Of a stretch of DNA of 64,000 nt, positions 26,346 through 35,593 are shown piece after piece. The stretch spans positions 620,001-684,000 of the forward strand of contig NC_014759.1 in NCBI RefSeq assembly GCF_000183425.1, written 5' to 3'. A model generated the notes under the pieces. It saw only the letters and a program-made list of their open reading frames with translations. It was not told where the DNA came from and made no database searches. The DNA is from Marivirga tractuosa DSM 4126. Its GTDB lineage: Bacteria > Bacteroidota > Bacteroidia > Cytophagales > Cyclobacteriaceae. Each line of letters starts with the position of its first letter. Within the stretch, counting starts at the first letter, position 1. The position numbers and the translations under genes are program-made.

Positions 26346-26353
26346 CAAAAGTA
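26346..26353 (-). promoter_or_regulatory. -7 box overlapping the outermost start codon of the barrel gene
   Basis: The minus strand reads TACTTTTG, an exact TAnnTTTG match. It overlaps the farthest in-frame TTG of the barrel-protein gene, so transcription would start downstream of that codon. This points to the next TTG at 26324 as the translation start. Confidence 0.45.
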
Positions 26354-26383
26354 CAAAAATTATGCTAAAACATGTTGAAACGT

Positions 26384-26980
26384 TTATTTAACCTCAAAAG
26401 CGTCCATGAACTCATTAAATAATACTAATTCTGATAAGCCCGTTTTCTCTCCTATAAATTTGATCTTTTCCCATTCTATTTTCCTCAATCTACCTGGATT
26501 CAAAATATCTTCTTCCCTCTCTAAAAACAGAGAAGATATAAACCTCACTAAGATATAAGGAGCTCGCATCACTCTAATTTCATAAGAAAAGGAAGTGTCA
26601 TTTGCCCTGTCAATCGTTTCCTTTTCAAAGAGAATATGAAATATCTTTTTAATTGAAGCATAGAATTCATGCTCCCATTCATCAAATTTCTTAATTAAGA
26701 ATTTCATGCAATCTGCAACAGGATCTTTAGACAAGAAAAAACCACCTTTAGATAACTTTCGAGCCTTTTTTTGCAAAGACATTTCTTCTTTAAAGCTAAT
26801 ATTATTGTTTGCCATTGCCTTTCCTACTACTGGACTTAGTAGAATTAATGACAGAAAATCATGATTACTTATTTCAAAATAAGGCGCAGTTTTCTCAAGA
26901 AAATTTGTGCGGAGCTCTTCTGTGATTTTTTCAATTTCCTGATTTTCAATGATTACGGCTATTTCTGCTTCAGTGAACAT
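26384..26980 (-). CDS. Hypothetical cytoplasmic protein
   Basis: This 198-aa product has no signal peptide or membrane segment and no motif I can name. It is mostly helical by composition, with charged amphipathic segments (ITEELRTNFLEKTAPYF, EEMSLQKKARKLSKGGFF, RKIEWEKIKFIGEKTG) and a central hydrophobic stretch (ILVRFISSLFLER). The ATG at 26978-26980 is the only reasonable start. It stands alone between a lipoprotein gene and the outer-membrane protein gene, all on the minus strand, with no tight spacing that would suggest a common task. Codon use and base composition look like its neighbours, so I take it as a real resident gene of unknown function. Confidence 0.6.
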   Translation of the reverse strand: MFTEAEIAVIIENQEIEKITEELRTNFLEKTAPYFEISNHDFLSLILLSPVVGKAMANNNISFKEEMSLQKKARKLSKGGFFLSKDPVADCMKFLIKKFDEWEHEFYASIKKIFHILFEKETIDRANDTSFSYEIRVMRAPYILVRFISSLFLEREEDILNPGRLRKIEWEKIKFIGEKTGLSELVLFNEFMDAFEVK

Positions 26981-27071
26981 ATATTTGATTCGTTTTATAA
27001 AAGGAAAAATACATTAAATAATTGCAGAATACAATTTTAATAGACAGAGCATCAAATAAATTAGATCAAAA

Positions 27072-27740
27072 TTATAAAAACGGTTGCTGAGTGATTTGAT
27101 TTTGATCTTTGTAGCGACTTTCCAAAGCTAAATAATCAGATTTTGATAAATGATCAAATGACCACTTTCTACTGTAGGAATGATCAGAGTTAATACCATA
27201 TCGATATTCTAGTTCAATGATTTTTCTTAGTTGACCATCCCATACTAAAACTAATTGATTAACCCGTTGATCTAAATCAAAAGTCAATTTAACTGTATTA
27301 TCACAAATCACTTTTCGATCAATATTAACTGAACCTTCTTCCATTTGAACCAATAAATCGGGATTTAATAGTAAAGGACTGTGTAAACTATCCATAATCA
27401 AGTCTGCACTACCTAGATCAAAAATATTACTAGATATGCTAAATATGCAATTACTCTCCAGATAAATTGTATTTAAGTAATTAGGCAAATAATCAGTATC
27501 TAAACCAAAATAAGCAGAGGATATACCGCTGGCAGCGCTCCTATTCAATCCAACAAGACCGTATATACTAGATATAGGAGAATGTTTGGGTCCATTATTC
27601 AAGGTATATTCCACATTATAATAAAAGTGTTTTTGTTCAACCAGTGCTTCGTAAATATCATTCACCTCACTTTTATTTTCGGGTTCTGAACATGATACAC
27701 CAGCGATTAGAATTAAAATAAAGACTAGAGAATTATTCAT
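27072..27740 (-). CDS. Hypothetical lipoprotein
   Basis: This 222-aa product starts with a lipoprotein signal: MNNSLVFILILIAGVSC, where GVSC fits a lipobox with Cys17 as the lipidated residue. The mature protein begins SEPENKSEV. The rest is a beta-rich domain with no family I recognise (FYYNVEYTLNNG, VKLTFDLDQRVNQLVLVWDGQ, LEYRYGINSD). It should sit in the inner leaflet of the outer membrane or on the surface. It may serve in lipid or ligand binding, but nothing in the sequence proves that. It is divergent from the alcohol dehydrogenase gene across a 115-bp gap. Confidence 0.6.
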   Translation of the reverse strand: MNNSLVFILILIAGVSCSEPENKSEVNDIYEALVEQKHFYYNVEYTLNNGPKHSPISSIYGLVGLNRSAASGISSAYFGLDTDYLPNYLNTIYLESNCIFSISSNIFDLGSADLIMDSLHSPLLLNPDLLVQMEEGSVNIDRKVICDNTVKLTFDLDQRVNQLVLVWDGQLRKIIELEYRYGINSDHSYSRKWSFDHLSKSDYLALESRYKDQNQITQQPFL

Positions 27741-27855
27741 AGATGTATTTCGATATTTGGATTTTCACTTCAATTAGAACTAGAAGCAAATTAGTTAAAA
27801 TTTCTAAAAACCCTATAAACTCAATGGCGTTTAGTTTTTGAAACAAAAGTTAACT

Positions 27856-29019
27856 ATGAAATCATTTGAATTCAAGAATCCCACAAAAATCATCTTTGGT
27901 GAAGGTGAAATTAAGAAGCTTTCAGATAATATTCCTGCCGGAAGCCATGTTCTACTAGCATATGGCGGTGGTAGTATCAAGAAAAATAGCGTCTATGATC
28001 AAGTCATTGAAGCTTGTAAAAATTTTAAAATAACTGAATTTTCGGGAATAGAACCTAACCCCCATTTTGAAACGCTAATGAAAGCAGTAGAAATCATTCG
28101 AGACGAAAAGATTGACTTTATTTTAGCAGTTGGTGGTGGCTCGGTCATTGACGGATGTAAGTTTCTCTCAGCTGCGGCCTTCTACGATGGAGACGAATGG
28201 GACTTAGTAGCTAAAGGATTATCCAGAAAACAAGAAAGAGTTTTGCCTTTTGGAACAGTTTTAACGCTTCCAGCTACTGGCTCAGAAATGAATTCTGGAG
28301 CTGTAGTGACTAAAGCTGCCACTCAGGAAAAACGAACTTTTGGTGGCCCTCAATATTTCCCGGTTTTCTCAATTTGTGACCCCACCGTAATAAAATCTCT
28401 TCCTAAAAGACAAATTGCTAATGGAGTTGTAGATGCTTTTACGCACACCTTAGAACAGTACCTAACCTATAAACACGATGCATTATTGCAGGATAGAATT
28501 GCAGAAGGAATTCTACAAACACTAATTGAAATTGGCCCAAAAGTAATGGAAGACCCTTCCGATTATAAAGCGGCTTCTAATTTTATGTGGTCTGCCACTA
28601 TGGCTTTAAATGGAATTTTAAGATTAGGAGTACCTACAGATTGGGCGACTCACATGATTGCGCACGAATTAACGGCCTTACATGGAATTGATCATGCCAG
28701 AACTCTTGCTATCATTGCTCCAAATTTATATAGAAAGCTGTTTGATAATAAAAAAGAAAAGCTAGTGCAATATGGTAAAAGAGTTTGGGGACTAAGTGGT
28801 GAATCTGATATTGAAATTGCGGAAAAAGCGATAGAGATGACTGTAACTTTTTTCCAATCATTAGGAATCGATACAAAACTTTCAGATTACACCGATGACT
28901 ATAAAGATACTGCACAAACAGTTTCTGACCGATTTACTGAAAGAAAATGGTTAGGATTAGGTGAAACGCAAAAAGTTGGGCCCGACTTAGCTAAGGAAAT
29001 AGTAGAAATGAGTATTTAA
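27856..29019 (+). CDS. Iron-type alcohol dehydrogenase, YqhD-like
   Basis: This group III metal-dependent alcohol/aldehyde dehydrogenase has 387 aa from the ATG at 27856; the frame is open to a TTG 18 bp upstream. The N-terminal nucleotide-binding domain has GGGSIKKNSVYDQV and GGGSVIDGCKF. The metal ligands line up with YqhD: D193, H197 (VVDAFTHTLE), H266 and H280 (HELTALHGIDHAR). YqhD-type enzymes are NADPH-dependent aldehyde reductases with broad substrates and protect from reactive aldehydes; butanol dehydrogenase is a close alternative. It is monocistronic, between divergent and convergent neighbours. A weak 6-bp inverted repeat (tctagc with gctaga) at 29041-29066 may end transcription. 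Confidence 0.92.
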   Translation: MKSFEFKNPTKIIFGEGEIKKLSDNIPAGSHVLLAYGGGSIKKNSVYDQVIEACKNFKITEFSGIEPNPHFETLMKAVEIIRDEKIDFILAVGGGSVIDGCKFLSAAAFYDGDEWDLVAKGLSRKQERVLPFGTVLTLPATGSEMNSGAVVTKAATQEKRTFGGPQYFPVFSICDPTVIKSLPKRQIANGVVDAFTHTLEQYLTYKHDALLQDRIAEGILQTLIEIGPKVMEDPSDYKAASNFMWSATMALNGILRLGVPTDWATHMIAHELTALHGIDHARTLAIIAPNLYRKLFDNKKEKLVQYGKRVWGLSGESDIEIAEKAIEMTVTFFQSLGIDTKLSDYTDDYKDTAQTVSDRFTERKWLGLGETQKVGPDLAKEIVEMSI

Positions 29020-29102
29020 AGTTTTACAACTGAATACTTCTCTAGCTTTATGGAAATAGGCTAGATTAAAATCAATTAATTACATAAAGGAAACTGAACC
29101 AT

Positions 29103-30065
29103 CTACATTTTTTGAATCTTATCCTGTAATTTTTCAAAATGTGAATGTTCAGTTTCTACCTCTTTAACTTTATCGTTAATTGTTTGATCGGTCTCTAGCT
29201 TCAGCCGAATCTCTTTTATTGTAATATCCAATATACCTACTTCATCTTTAAGCTTATTGATAATGATCTCTTTGTCCCTAAGTTCTTTAGTATAATCCAA
29301 TAGGTTACATAATCCTAGCATAGTAGCAACAGGTGCTCTTAGTTGATGGCCATTAATAAAGGTATATTCTGCTAGTTTCTCATTTTTCAACTGCAACTCT
29401 TTGGTTCTTTCCATCACTTTATCCTCTAAATGATTATTTAAAGCTCTCAAAGACTCATTTAGCGACTGCAACTCTTCGGATTGAGTTAAAATCTCTTTTT
29501 GTTGTAAAGTGACTTTTCGATTAATCAACTGAACATTTTTTGAAAACTCATAACTTATATAAGCTATTGAAATAAAATGTACTAATGCGTATGCTAATGC
29601 CAAATGAAGCATTATCTCTGGCAAGTCATAGTTTATTTGAAAGCCATAAATAGGTAAAGTTAGAAGATAACCTAAAGGGATAACCAACACCCTATAAATC
29701 TTATGGAAGCCCCTAGAGGCCACATAATTACTTACTAGTCCAAGTATGAAGATAAAGGTTGGGATATAGATCAACTGTATGAGACCAACAAACCAACCTA
29801 CAACTAAAAAATCGACCATATTTTGCCGTATACCTATTCCCTTATCATTATTATGGTCAACGTAGTAAATAAATATCAAGTACGGTAAGATTACGGCTAA
29901 AACAAACGTAAAATAATGCCACAGATCAGTTGGTTCATCGTTTAGATCAAGAAATAGGATTAGATATATAGCATTGAATCCATAGGCAGCATATCGAAAA
30001 AGCAAAGATGCTTGTCCAAAAAAATCACTTTTTTGCCAAAAATATCTAACATTTAAAAATTGCAC
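29103..30065 (-). CDS. Membrane protein with coiled coil and HisKA-like domain, no ATPase domain
   Basis: This 320-aa product has about six membrane helices in residues 1-180 (for example AIYLILFLDL, FTFVLAVILPYLIFIYYV, WFVGLIQLIYIPTFIFILGL). A coiled coil of about 55 residues follows (VTLQQKEILTQSEELQSLNE and onward), then an H-box NGHQLRAPVATMLGL with H240. Only 80 residues follow the histidine, holding the second dimerisation helix and a charged tail. There is no ATP-binding domain. It is the second such HisKA-only protein in this window. The start is GTG at 30063-30065; no in-frame ATG lies before the first membrane helix. It converges with the alcohol dehydrogenase gene and is not next to a response regulator. 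Confidence 0.75.
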   Translation of the reverse strand: MQFLNVRYFWQKSDFFGQASLLFRYAAYGFNAIYLILFLDLNDEPTDLWHYFTFVLAVILPYLIFIYYVDHNNDKGIGIRQNMVDFLVVGWFVGLIQLIYIPTFIFILGLVSNYVASRGFHKIYRVLVIPLGYLLTLPIYGFQINYDLPEIMLHLALAYALVHFISIAYISYEFSKNVQLINRKVTLQQKEILTQSEELQSLNESLRALNNHLEDKVMERTKELQLKNEKLAEYTFINGHQLRAPVATMLGLCNLLDYTKELRDKEIIINKLKDEVGILDITIKEIRLKLETDQTINDKVKEVETEHSHFEKLQDKIQKM

Positions 30066-30317
30066 AATCCAAAGTAAATAGCTCAGACTAATTCACCAAT
30101 TAATATTTGTAATATTTTAGATTAAAATTCTTTAAAGAAAGCATTTAATCATCATTTTTATACTATTCCAATAATAGATTTGAACTTTATAGGCGTTATT
30201 TATTTGAACAAAAATTTAAGTAAAGTGGTTATTAGTTGAATTTATTTATAAAATTTTAACCTTGTCTTAACACATCAGCTATTCTTTGTTATTTGAATTG
30301 CTCTATAATAATAGTCA

Positions 30318-31088
30318 ATGCCTAAAATAAATAAACAGCAGAAATTCTTTGACTTTTCAGATTATGGTAGAAGTCCAGCCATTTATATATCCAATTTAAT
30401 AAAGAATACATCTATCACTCCCATACATGTTACCATAGCTTTTGGAATCATCGGTTTGATTTCGGCCTATGCAATACTTGAAGAGCACTACATAATAGCT
30501 GGCATGGGCTTAATTTTAAAATCAATAGTTGATGCAATGGATGGGGAATTGGCAAGGATAAAAGAAAGCCCATCCTATTCGGGAAGATATCTCGATTCCA
30601 TTTTTGACAGTGTTTTAAACCTCATTATCCTACTAACAATAGCATTTAAAAGTTCTAGCCCTCTTTGGCTCGGTATTATCGCCTACTTTTGCATTCAGCT
30701 GCAGGGCACTTTATACAATTACTATTATGTGATATTAAGGCATAGATCAATTGGCGGAGATACTACAAGCAAAATTTTTGAAATGAAGCCACCTATTGCT
30801 TTTTCATTGGAAAGCCAGACTACAGTAAATATCTTGTTCAGAATCTTTCAAGTTCTGTACCTTCCATTTGATTGGCTAATCTATCAATTCGATAAAGATG
30901 CTTTCAAAATACGGCAATTGCCTAATTGGTTTATGTCTATGATTTCCATTTATGGCCTCGGATTTCAATTGATGTTAATGGCAGTGATGATGCCAATAGG
31001 TTTGATCGATTATATTATTCCTTTTTTTATTTGCTATTCTACATTGGTTCTTGTTTTCATTACTGTCAGGAAACTGTTTATCTCTTAA
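30318..31088 (+). CDS. CDP-alcohol phosphatidyltransferase family membrane protein
   Basis: This 256-aa integral membrane enzyme carries the full family signature D(x)2DG(x)2AR(x)8G(x)3D(x)3D: D72, D75-G76, A79-R80, G89, D93 and D97. Enzymes of the family join a CDP-linked lipid or alcohol to an acceptor alcohol, forming phospholipids such as phosphatidylglycerol or phosphatidylinositol-type lipids, at the cytoplasmic face of the membrane. About six hydrophobic segments fit. The substrate is not readable, and no other lipid genes are nearby. The motif-bearing region shows it is intact. It converges with the broken yihY pseudogene 43 bp downstream. Confidence 0.88.
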   Translation: MPKINKQQKFFDFSDYGRSPAIYISNLIKNTSITPIHVTIAFGIIGLISAYAILEEHYIIAGMGLILKSIVDAMDGELARIKESPSYSGRYLDSIFDSVLNLIILLTIAFKSSSPLWLGIIAYFCIQLQGTLYNYYYVILRHRSIGGDTTSKIFEMKPPIAFSLESQTTVNILFRIFQVLYLPFDWLIYQFDKDAFKIRQLPNWFMSMISIYGLGFQLMLMAVMMPIGLIDYIIPFFICYSTLVLVFITVRKLFIS

Positions 31089-31131
31089 AAGCTCTATAAT
31101 TTTTTCATTTTGGTTCGTCTGTGGAACACCT

Positions 31132-32006
31132 CTATTTATCCTTTTTAATGGTGGTAATTGGCTGATCAATCAATTCGGAATAATTCTCAATGAACATTGC
31201 CACAGAATAGAAAATGAAAGACACATAAAATATAAACAGCATTACAAGAACAATGCTACTGGATGCTCCAAATATACCTTTAATATCACTATTTATTAAT
31301 ATCTGCTCAATTACAATCTGCCCGATCTTAAACAAAACAGAAGTCATTACCCCTCCTACCAATGCTGGTTTCCAAGGCAATTTAGCTTTGGGAAGTATCT
31401 TAAATAATAGTGTAAACCAAGCCGAAAAGGTGATCAATGAAAACAATAAACTAATAATTCTAATAACATAGGATTTTATATTAGGCAATATCTGGTTGAC
31501 CTGATCGCCTATAAATGCCAGTACAATATCACAAAGAATGGCCACTAAAATCATTACACCACCAATTACTACTAAAGCAATTGCAGTAAGTCGCCCCCAT
31601 AGATGGGATGCGAATTCTGATTACTTTTCGAAGGGACATCTCAAACCTGGTTAATATTCAACTGGACTAAAAAGAATAGATTGGTACCAATAAAAAGCAA
31701 AAAGAAAAATACCAAAATAGAAGTTAACAGATCATCTGGCAAAGCCTGAAAATTCCTAAATATAAGTTTTGTTTGCTCAGTTCAAGAATCTCCTAAAATA
31801 CTACTGATCTGACTGAATATTTCATCATTCCAAAACTTTGGTTTAATAAAAATACTGAGGCTATTAATTAGAATAACTAAGATTGGAGGGATAGCAAATA
31901 AGCTAAAAAATGCAGTTGAGGAAGCAAACTGCAGAGGATTCTTATCTTTTAAATCCTTCACGGATTTTGGTACTAATTGGAGAATTGTTAATATTTTTTG
32001 TTGCAT
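31132..32006 (-). pseudogene. Decayed YihY/BrkB-family membrane protein gene
   Basis: The remains of a YihY/BrkB-type inner-membrane protein span 875 bp, matching a full-length family member of about 290 aa. The N-terminal part (32006 down to 31782) encodes the typical LKDKNPLQFASSTAFFSLFAIPPILV. A TGA then interrupts, and the same frame continues with family-like TEQTKLIFRNFQALPDDL and LFFLVQLNINQV. A second TGA falls where the family has W in a QVWDV-like motif. After about nine more codons the coding frame shifts, and HLWGRLTAIALVVIGGVMILVAI leads into the C-terminal third (31554 down to 31132). Two nonsense codons and one frameshift make expression of a full protein very unlikely. Confidence 0.85.
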
Positions 32007-32043
32007 TATATTTTACAATATTTTCTATCATCTCGAATAAACT

Positions 32044-32073
32044 AAAAAACCGTAGCTAATTGTGCTACGGTTT
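32044..32073 (-). terminator. Intrinsic terminator below the small relic
   Basis: A perfect 10-bp stem (aaaccgtagc with gctacggttt) has a 7-nt loop and six U on the minus strand. It sits 23 nt after the stop of a short decayed reading frame, indicating that a minus-strand gene once ended here. Confidence 0.7.
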
Positions 32074-32095
32074 GTAAATAAACTAAATGTAAAGA

Positions 32096-32247
32096 CTAGT
32101 TTAATTCTTTCTCAATTTTTTCAGCCAAGAAGTTAAGTTCTTTTAAATTATAAAGTACATCAGATAATGACGTCTATTTTAGCTAAGGGTTAAAATTTAG
32201 AAAGACGCTGGATTTATTTCTGAAGCCAAAACATTAAGTTGAGGAGC
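32096..32247 (-). pseudogene. Possible relic of a small protein gene
   Basis: Reading minus, two short protein-like stretches lie in tandem. One (APQLNVLASEINPASF, then stop) is followed by one in another frame (SLSDVLYNLKELNFLAEKIE and a few more residues, then stop at 32096-32098). Both share a pattern like LN-LA-EI. A clean intrinsic terminator follows. No start codon with a sensible leader opens either frame, so this looks like a broken or shortened gene rather than a working one. I do not recognise the family. Confidence 0.3.
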
Positions 32248-32249
32248 AT

Positions 32250-32283
32250 AAAAAAAGCCTCAAAGCATAGTGCAATGAGGCTT
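32250..32283 (-). terminator. Intrinsic terminator of the infC-rpmI-rplT operon
   Basis: An 8-bp stem (aagcctca with tgaggctt) has a 13-nt loop containing a further short stem and a U tract on the minus strand. It begins about 25 nt after the rplT stop. Confidence 0.8.
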
Positions 32284-32307
32284 GTACAATATTTAATTCC
32301 AAGTATT

Positions 32308-32652
32308 TTATTTAACTGAATCGACCACGCTTTTGAAAGCTTCAGGATGATTCATAGCTAAGTCAGCTAATACTTTTCTGTTCAATTCTATTCCCTTTTT
32401 ATTTACAGCACCCATGAATTGAGAGTATGACATCCCATGTTCTCTGGCACCTGCATTAATTCTTTGAATCCACAATTTTCTGAATTCTCTCTTCTTTTGT
32501 TTCCTATCTCTGTAGGCATACAACCAACCTTTTTCAACAGCATTTTTTGCTACTGTCCAAACGTTTTTCTTTCTACCCCAGTAGCCTTTCGCATACTTAA
32601 GGATTTTTTTTCTTCTAGCTCTTGAAGCTACATGATTTACTGATCTTGGCAT
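32308..32652 (-). CDS. rplT: 50S ribosomal protein L20
   Basis: This 114-aa L20 of the large ribosomal subunit binds 23S rRNA and is needed early in assembly. Family segments are visible throughout: [61 protein letters not shown] and [15 protein letters not shown]. It is third in infC-rpmI-rplT, the near-universal order, and is followed by a strong terminator. In other bacteria L20 represses its own operon by binding mRNA; I see no obvious mimic structure in the 110-bp gap to rpmI, but cannot exclude one. Confidence 0.97.
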   Translation of the reverse strand: MPRSVNHVASRARRKKILKYAKGYWGRKKNVWTVAKNAVEKGWLYAYRDRKQKKREFRKLWIQRINAGAREHGMSYSQFMGAVNKKGIELNRKVLADLAMNHPEAFKSVVDSVK

Positions 32653-32762
32653 AAATTTTAATTTTTTGGAAATTGGTGATCAACCTTAAAGTTGATTCTT
32701 GACATTACCATATATCCCGGTTAAACATTGAACCTTCGTTCGTTTTAATTTTGCGAAAAATA

Positions 32763-32957
32763 TTAAAGATTAAGCATGTCTTTTACTCTACCTACATCTG
32801 ACTTATGTACAAGTCCCATGTCGGTTAAGCGTCTTTTCTGCTTCGTCTCTTTTTTAGTTAAAATGTGACTTTTATAAGCGTGCTTTCTTTTGATTTTGCC
32901 GCTTCCAGTCAATTTAAACCTTTTTTTCGCGCCTGATTTTGTTTTTACTTTAGGCAT
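32763..32957 (-). CDS. rpmI: 50S ribosomal protein L35
   Basis: This 64-aa basic protein matches L35 over its full length ([31 protein letters not shown], then [12 protein letters not shown]). It belongs to the large ribosomal subunit. It lies between infC (25 bp upstream) and rplT, the standard arrangement, and is translated from ATG. Identity is secure despite its small size. Confidence 0.97.
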   Translation of the reverse strand: MPKVKTKSGAKKRFKLTGSGKIKRKHAYKSHILTKKETKQKRRLTDMGLVHKSDVGRVKDMLNL

Positions 32958-32982
32958 TTATCTATTTATTTAAATTGGTTAC

Positions 32983-33540
32983 TTATTTACCTTGTTTCGG
33001 AGTAATGAAAAGTGTCATTCTTTTGCCTTCCAATTTAGGCATTTGTTCAACTTTTCCTAAATCTTCCAGTTCAGAAGCAAAACGCAACAATAAAAGTTCT
33101 CCTCTATCTTTAAAAACAATTGTTCTTCCTACGAAATGCACATAAGCTTTCACTTTTGCACCGTCTTTCAAGAACTTCTTAGCATGATTCAATTTAAACT
33201 CAAAATCATGATCATCAGTATTAGGTCCAAACCTAATTTCTTTGATAACTGTTTTTTGTGCTTTGGCTTTAATTTCCTTCTGCTTCTTTTTCTGCTCGTA
33301 TTTAAATTTAGAGTAATCAATAATTTTACAAACAGGGGGATCAGCTTTTGGAGAAATCTCAACCAAATCTAGGTTTTGCTCCTCAGCCATTCTAAGGGCC
33401 TCACCAATGGTATAGACGTCAACTTTTACATTTTCACCAACTACACGAACCTCTCTAGCTCTTATTTTACTATTTACCTTATAGGGTTCTTCTTCCCTAC
33501 CTCTAGGTCTGTAGCTGCCTTTTTTTCGCATTTTACTAAT
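32983..33540 (-). CDS. infC: Translation initiation factor IF-3
   Basis: IF-3 binds the 30S subunit, checks start codons and prevents premature 50S joining. The N-domain ([44 protein letters not shown]), lysine-rich linker and C-domain ([35 protein letters not shown]) are complete. An ATG at 33529-33531 gives 182 aa. I chose the in-frame ATT at 33538-33540 because a perfect AAGGAGGT lies four bases before it and 13 before the ATG. AUU starts are the classic basis of infC autoregulation in E. coli, and strong Shine-Dalgarno sites are unusual in Bacteroidota. If the ATG is used, the protein only loses I-S-K in front. Confidence 0.95.
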   Translation of the reverse strand: MSKMRKKGSYRPRGREEEPYKVNSKIRAREVRVVGENVKVDVYTIGEALRMAEEQNLDLVEISPKADPPVCKIIDYSKFKYEQKKKQKEIKAKAQKTVIKEIRFGPNTDDHDFEFKLNHAKKFLKDGAKVKAYVHFVGRTIVFKDRGELLLLRFASELEDLGKVEQMPKLEGKRMTLFITPKQGK

Positions 33541-33544
33541 ATTA

Positions 33545-33552
33545 ACCTCCTT
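33545..33552 (-). promoter_or_regulatory. Strong Shine-Dalgarno site of infC
   Basis: The minus strand reads AAGGAGGT, a perfect anti-16S complement. Its GGAGG core is five bases before an in-frame ATT and 14 before the first ATG, so spacing favours the ATT as start codon. Confidence 0.75.
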
Positions 33553-33596
33553 TTTTTAGTTTACAGTGTGCAAATATCGTTATAAATATTGGATTA

Positions 33597-33626
33597 CAAA
33601 ATTACAATCCAAAATCTAACAATCAA
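33597..33626 (-). promoter_or_regulatory. Promoter of infC-rpmI-rplT
   Basis: On the minus strand TTG (33624-33626) is followed after exactly 19 bp by TAATTTTG (33597-33604), a full match to the Bacteroidota -33/-7 promoter. It lies between the thrS stop and infC and gives a leader of about 50 nt carrying the Shine-Dalgarno site. Confidence 0.65.
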
Positions 33627-33628
33627 TA

Positions 33629-35593
33629 TTATTTATTTTCTATGCTATCAGTCACTTTTTGATTAAAAAATGACTTGAAATCTTCCAAACTCATATTTCC
33701 GACATCTCCTTCTCCATGTTTTCGAATTGACACTTTTTCTTCCGCTGCTTCCTGTTCTCCGACTATCAACATATAAGGAATCTTATTAATCTCGGCATCT
33801 CTTATCTTTCTGCCAATCTTTTCATCTCTGTGGTCTATAAATCCAGTGATATCATTAGCTTCAAGTTCGCTATAAACCTTATTGGCATAATCAGCATATT
33901 TTTCGGAAATCGGTAAGACCGCCACTTGCTCAGGTGATAACCATAATGGGAAATTACCAGCACAGTGTTCGATTAAAACAGCCACAAAGCGTTCCATACT
34001 TCCAAAAGGTGCTCGGTGGATCATTACTGGTCTGTGCTTGCTATTGTCAGCACCAACGTATTCCAATTTAAATCTTTCTGGAAGATTATAATCTACCTGA
34101 ATGGTGCCTAATTGCCAACTTCTACCTAGTGCATCTTTCACCATAAAATCAAGCTTAGGACCATAAAATGCTGCTTCACCCAACTCAATCACAGTTTTAA
34201 GGCCTTTTTCTTCAGCTGCTTCAATAATAGATTTTTCTGCTTTATCCCAAACTTCATCTCCTCCAATATACTTCTCTCTATTATCTGGATCTCGTAAAGA
34301 CACTTGTGTTACAAAGTCTTCGAATCCTAAGGAATTAAAAACAAAAAGCACTAAGTCAATTACCTTAATAAATTCTTCCTTAACCTGGTCAGGACGGCAG
34401 AAAATGTGTGCATCATCTTGCGTAAAACTTCTAACTCTAGTTAAGCCATGCAGTTCACCACTTTGCTCATAACGATATACAGTACCAAATTCAGCCAATC
34501 GTAATGGTAAGTCCTTATAACTTCTAGGTTTAGTTTTATAAATCTCACAATGGTGAGGGCAATTCATGGGTTTTAGCAAATATTCCTCATCACTTTTCGA
34601 GTCATCATCAGACGGAGCAGCTATTGGTCGAAAAGAATCTTTACCATACTTTTCATAATGACCAGAAGTGATATATAACTCTTTATTCCCAATATGAGGT
34701 GTAATAACTGGCTGATAACCTGCTTTTACCTGAGCCTTTTTCAAGAAATTTTCTAATCTATCTCTTAACATGGTCCCTTTTGGCAACCATAAAGGCAATC
34801 CCAAACCGACTTTTTCAGAAAAGGCAAACAATTCCATCTCCTTACCTAACTTCCTATGGTCCCGCTTTTTCGCTTCCTCTAATAGCTCTAAATATTCTTT
34901 TAGCTCCTTTTGTTTAGGGAATGTTATACCATATATCCTAGTTAATTGCTTTCGTTTTTCATCTCCTCGCCAATAGGCCCCTGCAATATTTAAAAGCTTA
35001 ACGGCTTTAATATAGCCAGTATGCGGAATATGAGGTCCTCTACATAAATCGGTGAAGTTCCCTTGTTGGTAAAAAGTGATTTCCCCATCATTCAATCCCT
35101 CAATCAATTCCAGTTTATATTCATCTCCTTTTTTCTGATAATATTCTGTCGCTTCCTTCTTGGAGATTTCAGAACGTTTATATTCATTTTTTTGACGAGC
35201 TAATTCAAGCATTTTCTGCTCTATCTTTTCAAGCTCTTCCCCTTGTAATTCTTTATCTCCAAAATCAACATCATAATAAAAACCATTGGCTATTGGAGGG
35301 CCAATACCGAATTTTATTCCAGGATACATGTCTTCTAAAGCTTCTGCAAGCAGGTGAGCTGAAGAGTGCCAAAACGTATTTTGACCTTCAGGATCGTTCC
35401 AAGTCAGCAATTGAATATGAGCATCTTCATTTATTGGTCTGGTTGAATCCCAAACCTGTCCGTTAACCTTTGTTGATAATACATTCCTAGCTAAGCCCTC
35501 GCTTATACTCATAGCAATGTCATGACCAGTTACACCTTTATCAAATTCTTTAACACTGCCATCAGGCAAAGTAATCTTTATTTTATTACTCAT
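33629..35593 (-). CDS. thrS: Threonine--tRNA ligase
   Basis: This class II aminoacyl-tRNA synthetase has 654 aa, a full-length form. It has the TGS domain ([21 protein letters not shown]), an editing domain with [18 protein letters not shown] and the C..H site in [12 protein letters not shown]. The catalytic core includes zinc-ligand segment [10 protein letters not shown], motif 2 [27 protein letters not shown], and motif 3 [18 protein letters not shown]. The anticodon-binding domain follows ([12 protein letters not shown]). It stands upstream of infC on the same strand, the common thrS-infC-rpmI-rplT order, although infC also has its own promoter. I see no T-box leader. Confidence 0.97.
   Translation of the reverse strand: MSNKIKITLPDGSVKEFDKGVTGHDIAMSISEGLARNVLSTKVNGQVWDSTRPINEDAHIQLLTWNDPEGQNTFWHSSAHLLAEALEDMYPGIKFGIGPPIANGFYYDVDFGDKELQGEELEKIEQKMLELARQKNEYKRSEISKKEATEYYQKKGDEYKLELIEGLNDGEITFYQQGNFTDLCRGPHIPHTGYIKAVKLLNIAGAYWRGDEKRKQLTRIYGITFPKQKELKEYLELLEEAKKRDHRKLGKEMELFAFSEKVGLGLPLWLPKGTMLRDRLENFLKKAQVKAGYQPVITPHIGNKELYITSGHYEKYGKDSFRPIAAPSDDDSKSDEEYLLKPMNCPHHCEIYKTKPRSYKDLPLRLAEFGTVYRYEQSGELHGLTRVRSFTQDDAHIFCRPDQVKEEFIKVIDLVLFVFNSLGFEDFVTQVSLRDPDNREKYIGGDEVWDKAEKSIIEAAEEKGLKTVIELGEAAFYGPKLDFMVKDALGRSWQLGTIQVDYNLPERFKLEYVGADNSKHRPVMIHRAPFGSMERFVAVLIEHCAGNFPLWLSPEQVAVLPISEKYADYANKVYSELEANDITGFIDHRDEKIGRKIRDAEINKIPYMLIVGEQEAAEEKVSIRKHGEGDVGNMSLEDFKSFFNQKVTDSIENK

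Noticed and set aside
31051..31299. Plus-strand frame overlapping the end of the phosphatidyltransferase gene
   Set aside because: It is out of frame with the real gene, lies opposite the yihY remains, and has no protein-like features.
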